DNA of 24,709 bases, from the NCBI GenBank assembly GCA_905206455.1, contig CAJLHL010000025.1:1-24709 (forward strand). The letters run 5' to 3'. The notes below the pieces were generated by a model. The model had not been told where the DNA came from, did no database searches, and worked only from the letters and a program-made list of their open reading frames with translations. This stretch comes from an uncultured Eubacteriales bacterium (GTDB taxonomy: Bacteria; Bacillota; Clostridia; Peptostreptococcales; Anaerovoracaceae). Every line of letters begins with the position of its first letter. The stretch's first letter is position 1. Of this stretch, positions 13,112 to 20,935 are shown piece after piece. A program made the position numbers and the translations under genes.

Positions 13112-13681
13112 ATGAAAAAACGCATCATTCTGGCTTCCGGATCACCGAGGCGTTTCGATATACTGACAGCGCACGGCGTCGCTTTTGAAGTGATGACCGC
13201 CGATGTCGACGAACGCCTTGACGGCGATACAGATCCTGCGTCCGCCTGCATGTACCTGGCGCTGAAAAAAGCGCTTGCGGTAAAGAAAAAGACAGAGAAC
13301 GGTCTGATCATAGCTGCGGATACCATCGTGGTATATGACGGCTGTATTCTGGGAAAGCCTGCGGACGAGAAAGATGCGTCTGATACTCTGAAAAGGCTGA
13401 AAAACGATGTTCATTCCGTCATGACAGGCGTCGCCGTCTGCGATGCCGAAAGCGAAAACACGAGTGTATTCTGTGAGGAAACACGCGTGTTTTTCAGCGA
13501 TTATACGGAGGAGGATATTCGCGGATATATAGCTACAGGAGAGCCGGCGGATAAAGCGGGTTCTTATGCGATTCAGGGCGGATGGTCAAAATTCGTCAGG
13601 AAGATCGAAGGGGATTATGACAATGTCGTAGGTCTGCCGTGGAAGCGGCTGGAAATCGAGCTTGCGCGATTCGGCGTATGA
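13112..13681 (+). CDS. maf: Maf-family nucleoside triphosphate pyrophosphatase
   Basis: This 189-residue Maf protein hydrolyses non-canonical or excess nucleoside triphosphates (in the YhdE-like subgroup dTTP and UTP) to monophosphates. The visible motifs are SGSPRR at 9-14, AADTIV at 68-73 with the metal-binding Asp70, GKP at 81-83, then EPADKAGSYAIQG and GDYDNVVGLP near the C-terminus. The start ATG follows a GAGAGG site. It is the first gene of a same-direction run into radC (38 bases apart) and the mre cluster. Maf next to mreBCD is a frequent arrangement in Gram-positives and Maf has been linked to septum inhibition in Bacillus. Substrate choice cannot be read with certainty from sequence. 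Confidence 0.93.
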   Translation: MKKRIILASGSPRRFDILTAHGVAFEVMTADVDERLDGDTDPASACMYLALKKALAVKKKTENGLIIAADTIVVYDGCILGKPADEKDASDTLKRLKNDVHSVMTGVAVCDAESENTSVFCEETRVFFSDYTEEDIRGYIATGEPADKAGSYAIQGGWSKFVRKIEGDYDNVVGLPWKRLEIELARFGV

Positions 13682-13719
13682 CGCCGCATCGTTTCCTTAC
13701 ATACGCAGTTTGACGATGG

Positions 13720-14409
13720 GTGAAAAATTACATTTCTATCAAAGATCTGCCCGCGGAGGAGAGACCGAGGGAGCGGCTTTTGAAACGGGGCGCGTCTTCT
13801 CTTTCCAATGCGGAGCTCATCGCCGTCCTTCTGGGCGGAGGTACGGCGGGCTCTTCCGCCGTAAATCTCGCGGAACGGATTCTGTCCATGGATGCCGGAG
13901 GTATCCGCATTCTGAACGACTGCGTTCCGGAGGAACTCTACCGGATCGACGGCGTCGGCCCTGCCAGGGCAGCCTGTCTGATGGCCGCCGCGGAACTGGG
14001 CCGGAGACTTCATGCGGAACCGAAGCAGAAGCGGATCAATATTTCTTCCCCCGGGAGCATCGCATCGCTTTTTATGAGCGATATGCGCGGCCTCAAGAAA
14101 GAAAATTTTAAAGTTCTGCTGCTCAACGCAAAAAATGAGATTATCATGACGGACGACGTGTCGGTCGGCTCGCTGATGAGCGCGCCGGCGCATCCGAGGG
14201 AAGTTTTTTCCAACGCCCTGCGAAGGGGCGCCGCCAGCGTAATTCTCGTTCACAATCATCCCAGCGGAAATCCCGCTCCCAGCAGAGATGATTTCCTGCT
14301 TACCGAAAGACTGGTACAAGCCGGAGACATTCTGGGAATTCACGTACTCGATCACGTCATCATAGGTGACGGCGAGTACGCCAGCATGAAAGAGCTGGGC
14401 GGGATCTAA
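13720..14409 (+). CDS. radC: RadC-family JAMM-domain protein
   Basis: This 229-residue protein has an N-terminal helix-hairpin-helix-like region (FAM: LPAEERPRERLLKRG, then LYRIDGVGPARA) and a C-terminal JAMM metalloprotease-like domain. The metal site shows as HNHP at 178-181, PSGNPAPS and Asp190-Asp191. Despite the name, RadC proteins are not established DNA-repair enzymes and their substrate is unknown. The start is a GTG, the only possible upstream start because an in-frame stop lies three codons before it. No strong ribosome binding site precedes it, so translation may depend on the upstream maf. It sits just before mreB, a position conserved in many Bacillota. Confidence 0.93.
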   Translation: MKNYISIKDLPAEERPRERLLKRGASSLSNAELIAVLLGGGTAGSSAVNLAERILSMDAGGIRILNDCVPEELYRIDGVGPARAACLMAAAELGRRLHAEPKQKRINISSPGSIASLFMSDMRGLKKENFKVLLLNAKNEIIMTDDVSVGSLMSAPAHPREVFSNALRRGAASVILVHNHPSGNPAPSRDDFLLTERLVQAGDILGIHVLDHVIIGDGEYASMKELGGI

Positions 14410-14427
14410 CAGGATGGACAGATCATT

Positions 14428-14456
14428 TTAAACACATACGGAATAAAAAATATAAG
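14428..14456 (+). promoter_or_regulatory. Candidate promoter upstream of mreB
   Basis: TTAAAC (14428-14433), a 17-base spacer and TATAAG (14451-14456) lie between radC and mreB and could give the elongasome genes their own start near 14463. It has several mismatches to consensus, so it is only a candidate next to probable read-through from maf-radC. Confidence 0.45.
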
Positions 14457-14494
14457 CGCGAATCGGCGCGGTGCACAAAGGAGAAGAAATCATT

Positions 14495-15565
14495 ATGGGA
14501 CTGGGCATTTTCAAACAGGATATCGGTATAGACCTGGGTACTGCAAATACACTGGTATATATCAAAGGCAAAGGGATCATTCTGGACGAGGCTTCTGTCA
14601 TCGCCTACAATAAAAATACAAAAAAAGTGATTGCGGTGGGAAACGAAGCCAAGAGTATGATCGGCGCGGCTCCTCCTCACATCAGCGTAGTGAGACCTCT
14701 CAAGGACGGCGTGATATCCGATTTCGGAATGACGAGCATGATGCTGAAGTCTTTTATCGGCAGAGTCGTTCCGACTTCTTCTTTCTTCACCTCAGTACGC
14801 GTGGTAATCGGTGTGCCTTCCGGGGTCACCGAAGTGGAAAAGCGCGCGGTGGAAGAAGTGACGCGGCAGATGGGCGCGAAGGAAGTTTATATTATGGAGG
14901 AACCGATGGCCGCTGCCATCGGCGTAGGGCTGGACGTGGATTCCCCTACCGGCTGTATGATAACCGACATCGGGGGCGGTACGGCGGATATCGCGATTAT
15001 TTCCCTGGGAGGCATCGTTACCAGCACCTCTCTGAAGATGGCCGGGGACAAGATGAACGAAGCGATCATCAATTATATCCGCAAAATGTACGGTCTTCTG
15101 ATCGGTGAAAAGATGGCGGAAAAAGTGAAAATCGCTATCGGCTGCGCTTACGTGGATGAAAGTGACCCGGAGTGGATTCTAAAGTCAAATATCAGCGGCA
15201 GAGACCTGGTGACCGGTCTTCCGAAGACCATTGAAGTATCTTCAAAAGATATCTGCGCAGCTCTCGAAGAGTCGATCATGGAGATCGTAGAGGGGGTAAA
15301 GGCGACGCTGGAGACTGCGCCGCCCGAACTCGCAGCTGATATCATAAATAAAGGCATGGTTCTCGCCGGCGGCGGTTCTCTGCTCAGAGGTCTCGATATT
15401 CTGATCGAAAGAGAGACGGGCATCGCCACCACTATCGCGGAAAATGCGGCGGAAGCGGTTGCCATGGGAACGGGTCTGAGTCTCCAGAATATGGAAAATA
15501 TCCTGACTCATGTGAGAGCAAAGAATCCGTATGCTAACGCAAACACGAATAACAGCGCGTACTGA
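14495..15565 (+). CDS. mreB: Rod-shape-determining actin-like protein MreB
   Basis: This 356-residue actin homologue forms membrane-bound filaments that guide lateral cell-wall synthesis. The phosphate 1 loop IGIDLGTANTLVY lies at the N-terminus. The middle carries PSGVTEVEKRAV and YIMEEPMAAAIG, phosphate 2 is TDIGGGTADIA, and the adenosine motif near the end is GMVLAGGGSLLRG. The start at 14495 (MGLGIFKQ) is chosen over an upstream in-frame GTG at 14471 because the ribosome binding site AAAGGAG lies between them. The N-terminus may form the membrane anchor. mreC, mreD and PBP2 follow with small gaps, so they act as one elongasome unit. Confidence 0.97.
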   Translation: MGLGIFKQDIGIDLGTANTLVYIKGKGIILDEASVIAYNKNTKKVIAVGNEAKSMIGAAPPHISVVRPLKDGVISDFGMTSMMLKSFIGRVVPTSSFFTSVRVVIGVPSGVTEVEKRAVEEVTRQMGAKEVYIMEEPMAAAIGVGLDVDSPTGCMITDIGGGTADIAIISLGGIVTSTSLKMAGDKMNEAIINYIRKMYGLLIGEKMAEKVKIAIGCAYVDESDPEWILKSNISGRDLVTGLPKTIEVSSKDICAALEESIMEIVEGVKATLETAPPELAADIINKGMVLAGGGSLLRGLDILIERETGIATTIAENAAEAVAMGTGLSLQNMENILTHVRAKNPYANANTNNSAY

Positions 15566-15604
15566 TCCGGACCGTCTTTTCAGCACAGGGACAGGAGTAT
15601 TTAT

Positions 15605-16429
15605 ATGAACTGGATAAAAGAACATATAAAGCTTGTAATTACGATGATCGTCATCATTTGTTTGGTGGCGATTATTGTCATATCATCCTACAATCTGGGA
15701 TGGATTTCTCTGCCGGGCAGGGCGGTTCAGTCCGGCGCGGCGGTGGCGGAAGAGCCTCTGACCGATGCCAGCAGCGGGATAAAAGACGGGATTACAGGGA
15801 TCTTTGGATTCCGCAGTCTTCAGAAAGAAAATTACGAGCTGAAAAAGAAAGTGGAAGATCTGCAGAACCAGCTCACCGAAGCTCAGCTCACCGAACAGAA
15901 GCTTCAGCAGCTCAGGGAATTGTCCCAGAGTCTCAATTATGCGGACTATGACGATAATTATGAGAGAGTGACAGCGGACGTCATCGCCACAGACGGCTCG
16001 AATCTTTTCAATGTCTTCACCGTAAACGCAGGCAAAGACGACGGTGTCACCGCGGGGAGCATCGTGGTAAATGAAGACGGCTTGGTAGGAAAAGTGGTCA
16101 CCGTAGGAAAAAACTGGGCGAAAGTTCTGGGCATTGTCGATGCCAGCGATTCGGTAAGTTTCACTCTTCTTCGGGATCCGGAAGTTATCGGGGTCCTCTC
16201 CGGCGACGGCGAGGGCGGTCTTACCGGATATCTCTTCGATGAAGAAAAATCTCTGAATAAAGGAGATATTCTGATCACGTCGGGAATGAGTCTCTATCCT
16301 GCGGGGATTACTATCGGAAAAGTAGCTTCGGTAGAATATGACGAGAGCAGTAAGGAAAAGAAAATCAGCGTGGAATCGCAGGTGAATTTTAAGGCGGTCA
16401 GGACAGTTACGATTCTGATCGGTTCGTAG
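15605..16429 (+). CDS. mreC: Rod-shape-determining protein MreC
   Basis: MreC is the periplasm-facing scaffold that activates PBP2-RodA. This 274-residue protein has a short cytoplasmic N-terminus, one membrane helix at about residues 10-28, a coiled coil at about 72-110 (LQKENYELKKKVEDLQNQL onward), and a beta-barrel C-terminal half. The barrel contains NVFTVNAGKDDGVTAGSIVV, a typical MreC block, and LITSGMSLYPAGITIGKV near the end. A GGAG site precedes the ATG. It lies between mreB and mreD. Confidence 0.95.
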   Translation: MNWIKEHIKLVITMIVIICLVAIIVISSYNLGWISLPGRAVQSGAAVAEEPLTDASSGIKDGITGIFGFRSLQKENYELKKKVEDLQNQLTEAQLTEQKLQQLRELSQSLNYADYDDNYERVTADVIATDGSNLFNVFTVNAGKDDGVTAGSIVVNEDGLVGKVVTVGKNWAKVLGIVDASDSVSFTLLRDPEVIGVLSGDGEGGLTGYLFDEEKSLNKGDILITSGMSLYPAGITIGKVASVEYDESSKEKKISVESQVNFKAVRTVTILIGS

Positions 16430-16431
16430 CG

Positions 16432-16923
16432 GTGAAGAAAATGGATAAACTGAAACTATTTCTCATTTATACGGTATCATTTCTTCTGCAGTGTACCGTA
16501 CTGAATACCATAGCTGTGTTTGGAATCACACCGAATATCCTGCTGGTTCTGACTATCGTGTATTCTTTTTTCTTTCAGAAGATGGACGGGATCGTCTTCA
16601 GCATTCTCTTCGGTCTGATTCAGGATATGTTTTTCGGACAGGTTGTGGGAATTTCTCCGCTGATCTATTTCGCGGTAGGTATGCTTTTGAAAATGGTGCG
16701 GAGCGTCGTCTTTCGGGATAACAAACTGCTGCTGATTCTCGTTACCGCGGCTGCAACTCTGTTTTATACTGCGGCTTACTGGGCGCTGAACAGTATGATG
16801 CTGCAGGCGGATATGAGCCTGATCTACTGGCTGAAGAGCGTACCGGTTTCCATCGTATGGAATTACATCGTCCTGCTCCTGCTGCTACCGGTTGCAAGGA
16901 AGAGACGCGGTTTTACGACATGA
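16432..16923 (+). CDS. mreD: Rod-shape-determining membrane protein MreD
   Basis: This small, very hydrophobic protein of 163 residues has about five membrane helices and the MreD-like block FGLIQDMFFGQVVGISPLIYF. It links MreC to the elongasome in the membrane. The gene starts two bases after the mreC stop if the GTG at 16432 is used; an in-frame ATG three codons later (16441) is the alternative. No strong ribosome binding site separates them, so translation is probably coupled to mreC. Its assignment rests on hydrophobicity, the loop motif and position between mreC and PBP2. Confidence 0.9.
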   Translation: MKKMDKLKLFLIYTVSFLLQCTVLNTIAVFGITPNILLVLTIVYSFFFQKMDGIVFSILFGLIQDMFFGQVVGISPLIYFAVGMLLKMVRSVVFRDNKLLLILVTAAATLFYTAAYWALNSMMLQADMSLIYWLKSVPVSIVWNYIVLLLLLPVARKRRGFTT

Positions 16924-16941
16924 TAATTCAGGGGGCATGAT

Positions 16942-19710
16942 ATGAGAACTTGGCTGGGTGACAGACACAATCAGATAAAACTCCTTTTTTTCGTGCTCAT
17001 GATTCTTCTCGGCGCCCGTCTGTTCTATCTGACTGTCGTACAGGGACAGGTGTGGGCGGAGAGAGCGGAAAATCTCAGTACGAAGACGGTGTATACGTCT
17101 GCGCCGAGGGGAGAGATCCGAGACCGATACGGCAGACTGCTGGCGGGCAACGAGGTGAGTTATACGGTTAATCTCGTAGCCGCGGAAATAGACGAAAAAC
17201 AGATCAATACAGTGGCGCTCAATCTGCTGAATCTGCTGGAAAAAAACGGAGAAAAGTATAACGATACGTTTCCGATCGTCATGGACGGAAACGGCGGTTT
17301 TTATTACACTTATGACCAGGAGATTGAGGACTGGCTCACCACGCAGAATCTGCGTACCGATCTGACGGCGGAGGAAGCCTTTGAGGCCATCTGCGAGAGA
17401 GAAGGAGTGGACAGCAGTCTGGATAAATATGAGGCGCAGGCAATTCTTCAGAATACCTATAATATTTATCCGCCGATTTCCGTCAAGAAAATGGAATATA
17501 CACAGAAGCTGGAACTGACGTCTTTTCTTCAGAGCTTTAAGCTGAAAGAAGATGAGGATGATGAGGATCTGACAGCAGAGGAAGCTTTCCAGGCGCTCAG
17601 GGAAAAATATGAAATCGATGATTCTTATTCGGACGAAGACGCGCGGAAGATTCTGATCATACGAAATGCGCTGAAGAGTCTCGGCTATTCCAGTTATCTT
17701 CCCGCGGAAATCGCCACCGGGGTCAGCGAGCAGACGATCGTCACGCTCGAAGAAAAATCTTATCTGTATCCCGGGGTAGAGATCGGCAGGGAGTACGTGA
17801 GAACTTATCCGAACGGAGAAACCGCATGTCATGTACTGGGGTATCTGGGAAAAATATCCGAATCTCAGCAGGCGGAATATCTGCGAAAGGGGTATACTTC
17901 CACAGATCTGATCGGCAAGGAAGGCATCGAAAGTTATTATGAGAGTGTACTCAAGGGCAGCGACGGAGAGAAACTGATTCAGGTCAACGCCAAAGGTGAG
18001 CAGGTGGAGGTTATCAGCGATTCCGATCCGGAACCGGGAGACGACGTCTATCTCACCATCGATCTGGAATTGCAGAAGACAGCGGAGGAAGCGCTGCAGC
18101 AGGCGCTGCAGAAGATCCGGTCGGGAGGTACGTTTGTCAGTGAATACGGAAATTACAGCTACAGCAAAGCTTACCGAAACGCCAATGTCGGCGCGGCGGT
18201 CGCGGTAGATGTGAAGACAGGCGATGTTCTCGCTCTGGCGAACTATCCGGGTTATGACCCTAATCTGTTTGCAACGGGAATTTCTTCGGAAGACTGGAAG
18301 ATGCTGCAGGGCGAAAATCCGAGGGATCCTCTGTCTCCCCTCCCTCTGTATAACGTAGCGACGATGACTTCGATTCAGCCGGGATCGACGTTTAAGCCAG
18401 TCACCGCTCTGGCGGCTCTGAACGCCGGCTGGAATCCGAATAACCGTCTTTACGACAACGGATACATCGACATCGGCGGCGGAAGGACATTCGGCTGCTG
18501 GATCTGGAATGACAGCAGAGGTAAACACGGGTGGCTGGATCTGACACACGCGCTGGAAGTTTCCTGCAATTATTATTTTGCAGATCTCTGTGCGGGTTAC
18601 GACTTTTATAACAAGAGGAACCTCAGCATCGATATGGATATCGAAAAAGTGATGGATTACGCCAAGGCGCTGGGACTCGGAGAAAAGACCGGCATCGAGC
18701 TGGCTGAGTCGGCAGTGGGCGTCCCTTCGGAGGAGGCGAAGCTGGCTGCCACCAAATGGAGTCTGAAAAATATGCTCCTCTCTTCCGCGGCGAAATATTT
18801 CACGTCAGATCTCACCGATGACAGCACCAAACTGGAAGAGACCGTGGATGAAATCGTCAGCTGGGCGGAGGAAGACCTCAGCCGCGGCGATCTGTACAAG
18901 CGTCTGAGCGAGATGCCGGTGCAGGAGGATCAGCTGAACGCGCTTACCGATGAGGTGAGAAGCAATTATTTCTCTGTGGCGAAATGGAATCAGGGCGATG
19001 CGATGAACCTCTCCATCGGGCAGGGAGAAAATGCGTATACGCCGCTGCAGATGGCGAGGTATGTGGCGACTGTGGCAAACGACGGCACTTTGTACGATCT
19101 GACGCTGACGAAAGCGGTATCCGGAGAGATGCAGCAGGAGGAGAGCAGCGGAACGAAGGTGGAAAACACCAATAAAGACGCTTATGCGGTAGTCAGAGAG
19201 GGCATGCGCCTGGTGGCCAACGGCAGTGCGGGATCTGCGAGAAGGCTGTTTGCCGGCTTCCCTTATGAGGTGGGAGCGAAGACCGGAACAGCGCAGAAAT
19301 CAGGAAAAGTCAATCCTCCGGACGAGGTGGAATATATTCAGCAGTATCTGGGCAGCATCGCGCCGGGTCTGTCTTTTGAAGAGGTGGAGACAGAGATGCG
19401 CAGACTGCTGTCGGAGGAGTCGAATATTTATAAATCCGAAAGCAGCGCCGTCCGTCAGGCTGTCATCAATCTCACCGACGGGGAAGTGACCACGGAGCGG
19501 ATCGACGCTTATAAGAGTACGTACGACAATTTTTCCTGGTTCGTTTCCTTCGCTCCGGTAGAAGATCCGCAGATCGCCGTAGCGGTTCTGATTTTCCAGG
19601 GAGGTTCCGGCGGCTATGCGGGACCGGTAGCCAGAGAGATTATCGGAAAATACATGGAACTTCAGGAAGTTTATGCGGATCATTCCGCAGGAACAGCGTA
19701 TACTGATTAA
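16942..19710 (+). CDS. mrdA: Penicillin-binding protein 2, elongasome transpeptidase
   Basis: This class B PBP cross-links peptidoglycan for side-wall growth. One membrane helix lies at about 12-32, followed by the dimerisation/pedestal region (APRGEIRDRYGRLLA at 54-68). The transpeptidase motifs are Ser482-Thr-Phe-Lys485, SCN at 541-543 and KTG at 780-782. At 922 residues it is much longer than E. coli PBP2 (about 630). Extra length sits in the pedestal, where DLTAEEAF occurs twice (140-147 and 209-216), in a segment of about 80 residues before KWNQGDAMNLSIGQG, and in a helical segment after KTG (about 790-862). Similar insertions occur in clostridial PBP2 proteins. It follows mreD by 18 bases and precedes minD. 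Confidence 0.95.
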   Translation: MRTWLGDRHNQIKLLFFVLMILLGARLFYLTVVQGQVWAERAENLSTKTVYTSAPRGEIRDRYGRLLAGNEVSYTVNLVAAEIDEKQINTVALNLLNLLEKNGEKYNDTFPIVMDGNGGFYYTYDQEIEDWLTTQNLRTDLTAEEAFEAICEREGVDSSLDKYEAQAILQNTYNIYPPISVKKMEYTQKLELTSFLQSFKLKEDEDDEDLTAEEAFQALREKYEIDDSYSDEDARKILIIRNALKSLGYSSYLPAEIATGVSEQTIVTLEEKSYLYPGVEIGREYVRTYPNGETACHVLGYLGKISESQQAEYLRKGYTSTDLIGKEGIESYYESVLKGSDGEKLIQVNAKGEQVEVISDSDPEPGDDVYLTIDLELQKTAEEALQQALQKIRSGGTFVSEYGNYSYSKAYRNANVGAAVAVDVKTGDVLALANYPGYDPNLFATGISSEDWKMLQGENPRDPLSPLPLYNVATMTSIQPGSTFKPVTALAALNAGWNPNNRLYDNGYIDIGGGRTFGCWIWNDSRGKHGWLDLTHALEVSCNYYFADLCAGYDFYNKRNLSIDMDIEKVMDYAKALGLGEKTGIELAESAVGVPSEEAKLAATKWSLKNMLLSSAAKYFTSDLTDDSTKLEETVDEIVSWAEEDLSRGDLYKRLSEMPVQEDQLNALTDEVRSNYFSVAKWNQGDAMNLSIGQGENAYTPLQMARYVATVANDGTLYDLTLTKAVSGEMQQEESSGTKVENTNKDAYAVVREGMRLVANGSAGSARRLFAGFPYEVGAKTGTAQKSGKVNPPDEVEYIQQYLGSIAPGLSFEEVETEMRRLLSEESNIYKSESSAVRQAVINLTDGEVTTERIDAYKSTYDNFSWFVSFAPVEDPQIAVAVLIFQGGSGGYAGPVAREIIGKYMELQEVYADHSAGTAYTD

Positions 19711-19734
19711 ATAGAAAATGGGAGAGAATAAAAT

Positions 19735-20460
19735 ATGTGCAGGATAACAGCCATTACAGCGGGAAAGGGCGGAACCGGTAAGACGATGTTTGCGGTAAAT
19801 CTGGCTTCGTGTCTGGCGATGCGCGGTTCTAAAGTGCTGCTCATCGATATGAACAGCGGATTTCGAAATCTCGATATCTGTCTGGGACTGGAAAATCAGA
19901 TCGTTTATGATATCTCTGATGTCGTAAACGGAATCTGCACTATAAAAAAAGCGCTGATCAGAGACCGGCGATTCCGGGCTCTTTATCTGCTGTCTGCGTC
20001 ACAGATGCCCGAAAAAGCGCAGATCAAGCCTGCACATATGCAGAAGCTGTGCGAAAAATTGAGCGAAAAATTCGATCATATCATCATCGACGCTCCTCAG
20101 GGAATCGGCGAGGACTGGCAGACGGCGATCTCTCCTGCAGACCGCGCGGTAATCGTTACTACACAGGAGTATGTATCTCTTCGCGATGCGGACTCTGTCG
20201 GCCGCAAGCTGCTGTCCTGCGGCATCCGGGAAATGTCGGCGGTGGTCAACCGCATTCGTCCGGCTCACGGAAGCAACGCGATCTTTCCGTCGATTTCGGA
20301 TATCGCGGAATCCCTGCGCTTTCCGGTGTGCGGTATGATACAGGAAGATGAAAATATCTATATTTCGATGAACAGCGGAATCCCCGTAGTGTGCAAAAAG
20401 GACTCTTATATCACAAAGAATTTTGTGAATATGATCGAGCGTATTTTCGAGGTATCGTAG
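19735..20460 (+). CDS. minD: Septum-site-determining ATPase MinD
   Basis: MinD is a membrane-binding ATPase that positions the division site. The deviant Walker A GKGGTGKT places Lys11 and Lys16 exactly as in E. coli MinD. The family-specific stretch continues with RNLDICLGLENQIVYDISDVV and KKALIRDRRFRALYLLSASQ, then DHIIIDAPQGI (Walker B). The C-terminus KNFVNMIERIFEV is amphipathic and probably the membrane-targeting helix. The switch segment reads DMNSGFRNLD rather than the usual DADIGLRNLD. The gene follows PBP2 closely and ends the operon. minC and minE, its usual neighbours, are not in the window. A MinD-like paralogue with another cargo is possible, but sequence similarity favours true MinD. 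Confidence 0.88.
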   Translation: MCRITAITAGKGGTGKTMFAVNLASCLAMRGSKVLLIDMNSGFRNLDICLGLENQIVYDISDVVNGICTIKKALIRDRRFRALYLLSASQMPEKAQIKPAHMQKLCEKLSEKFDHIIIDAPQGIGEDWQTAISPADRAVIVTTQEYVSLRDADSVGRKLLSCGIREMSAVVNRIRPAHGSNAIFPSISDIAESLRFPVCGMIQEDENIYISMNSGIPVVCKKDSYITKNFVNMIERIFEVS

Positions 20461-20494
20461 CGGATCTGCTGTACAAAATGAAGACAAAATCAAA

Positions 20495-20551
20495 GTGCTT
20501 CCGTCAGAAAGCGGTATGGTCTGGTTTCGGCGGAAGCGCTTTTCTTTTTTC
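20495..20551 (+). terminator. Terminator ending the mre-minD operon
   Basis: GTGCTTCCG (20495-20503) pairs with CGGAAGCGC (20531-20539) with one wobble, around a larger structured loop, followed by TTTTCTTTTTT. It separates the cell-shape operon from the PHA genes. Confidence 0.8.
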
Positions 20552-20794
20552 TGTTCCCGTGAAAAATTCCTTTTGCAGCCGGCAGACGCCGGTTATCTTT
20601 TGTCCATGTCCGGGTCCGTCAAATCGGCTCGATACGCGGGGATCTCCGTCACCGTATCCGTCCCTTTTCGTCGGACGAGGGATAGCACATCCTTTGGCTG
20701 GCAGCGGTCTTGTGCACCGGGCACAAAAGAGTGAAAAATCTGCGGAAGATAATTCGTTTTAACGGTATATATTTTTTAATTGATAATATGAAAT

Positions 20795-20811
20795 ATACAA
20801 ATTATTTGTAT
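20795..20811 (+). promoter_or_regulatory. Candidate operator upstream of the PHA promoter
   Basis: The inverted repeat ATACAAA-TTA-TTTGTAT lies just upstream of the -35 box of the probable phaE promoter, a position suited to an activator or repressor. The regulator is unknown. Confidence 0.45.
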
Positions 20812-20824
20812 GCGCTTAAAGTCG

Positions 20825-20853
20825 TTGCAAAACAACGGGAATACGTATAAAAT
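20825..20853 (+). promoter_or_regulatory. Probable promoter of phaE-phaC-phaJ
   Basis: TTGCAA (20825-20830), a 17-base spacer and TAAAAT (20848-20853). A small inverted repeat CGTTG-CAAAA-CAACG (20823-20837) overlaps the -35 box and could be a second protein site. The leader to phaE would be about 75 bases. Confidence 0.6.
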
Positions 20854-20935
20854 AAATATATAAGGGATAGGCTGTTTTTATCTGGCCGCAGCGTCCGGAT
20901 ATTTACGGCTGAATGGTAAAGGAAAGGAGTGTGTT

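Larger units (their letters stand above)
20552..20935 (+). other. Long spacer upstream of phaE with hairpins and repeats
   Basis: No gene is supported here. The first 200 bases are moderately GC-rich and contain four small hairpins in a row: 20578-20593 (CCGGC/GCCGG), 20631-20658 (GATACG/CGTATC with an inner helix), 20661-20682 (TCCC/GGGA with TCG/CGA) and 20710-20726 (TTGTGC/GCACAA). The rest is AT-rich and holds the palindrome at 20795-20811 and the probable phaE promoter at 20825-20853. I recognise no known RNA class. Confidence 0.6.

Noticed and set aside
16885..18549. 554-codon open frame on the minus strand inside the PBP2 gene
   Set aside because: Antisense to an intact PBP2 with all catalytic motifs; no domain or start signal of its own.
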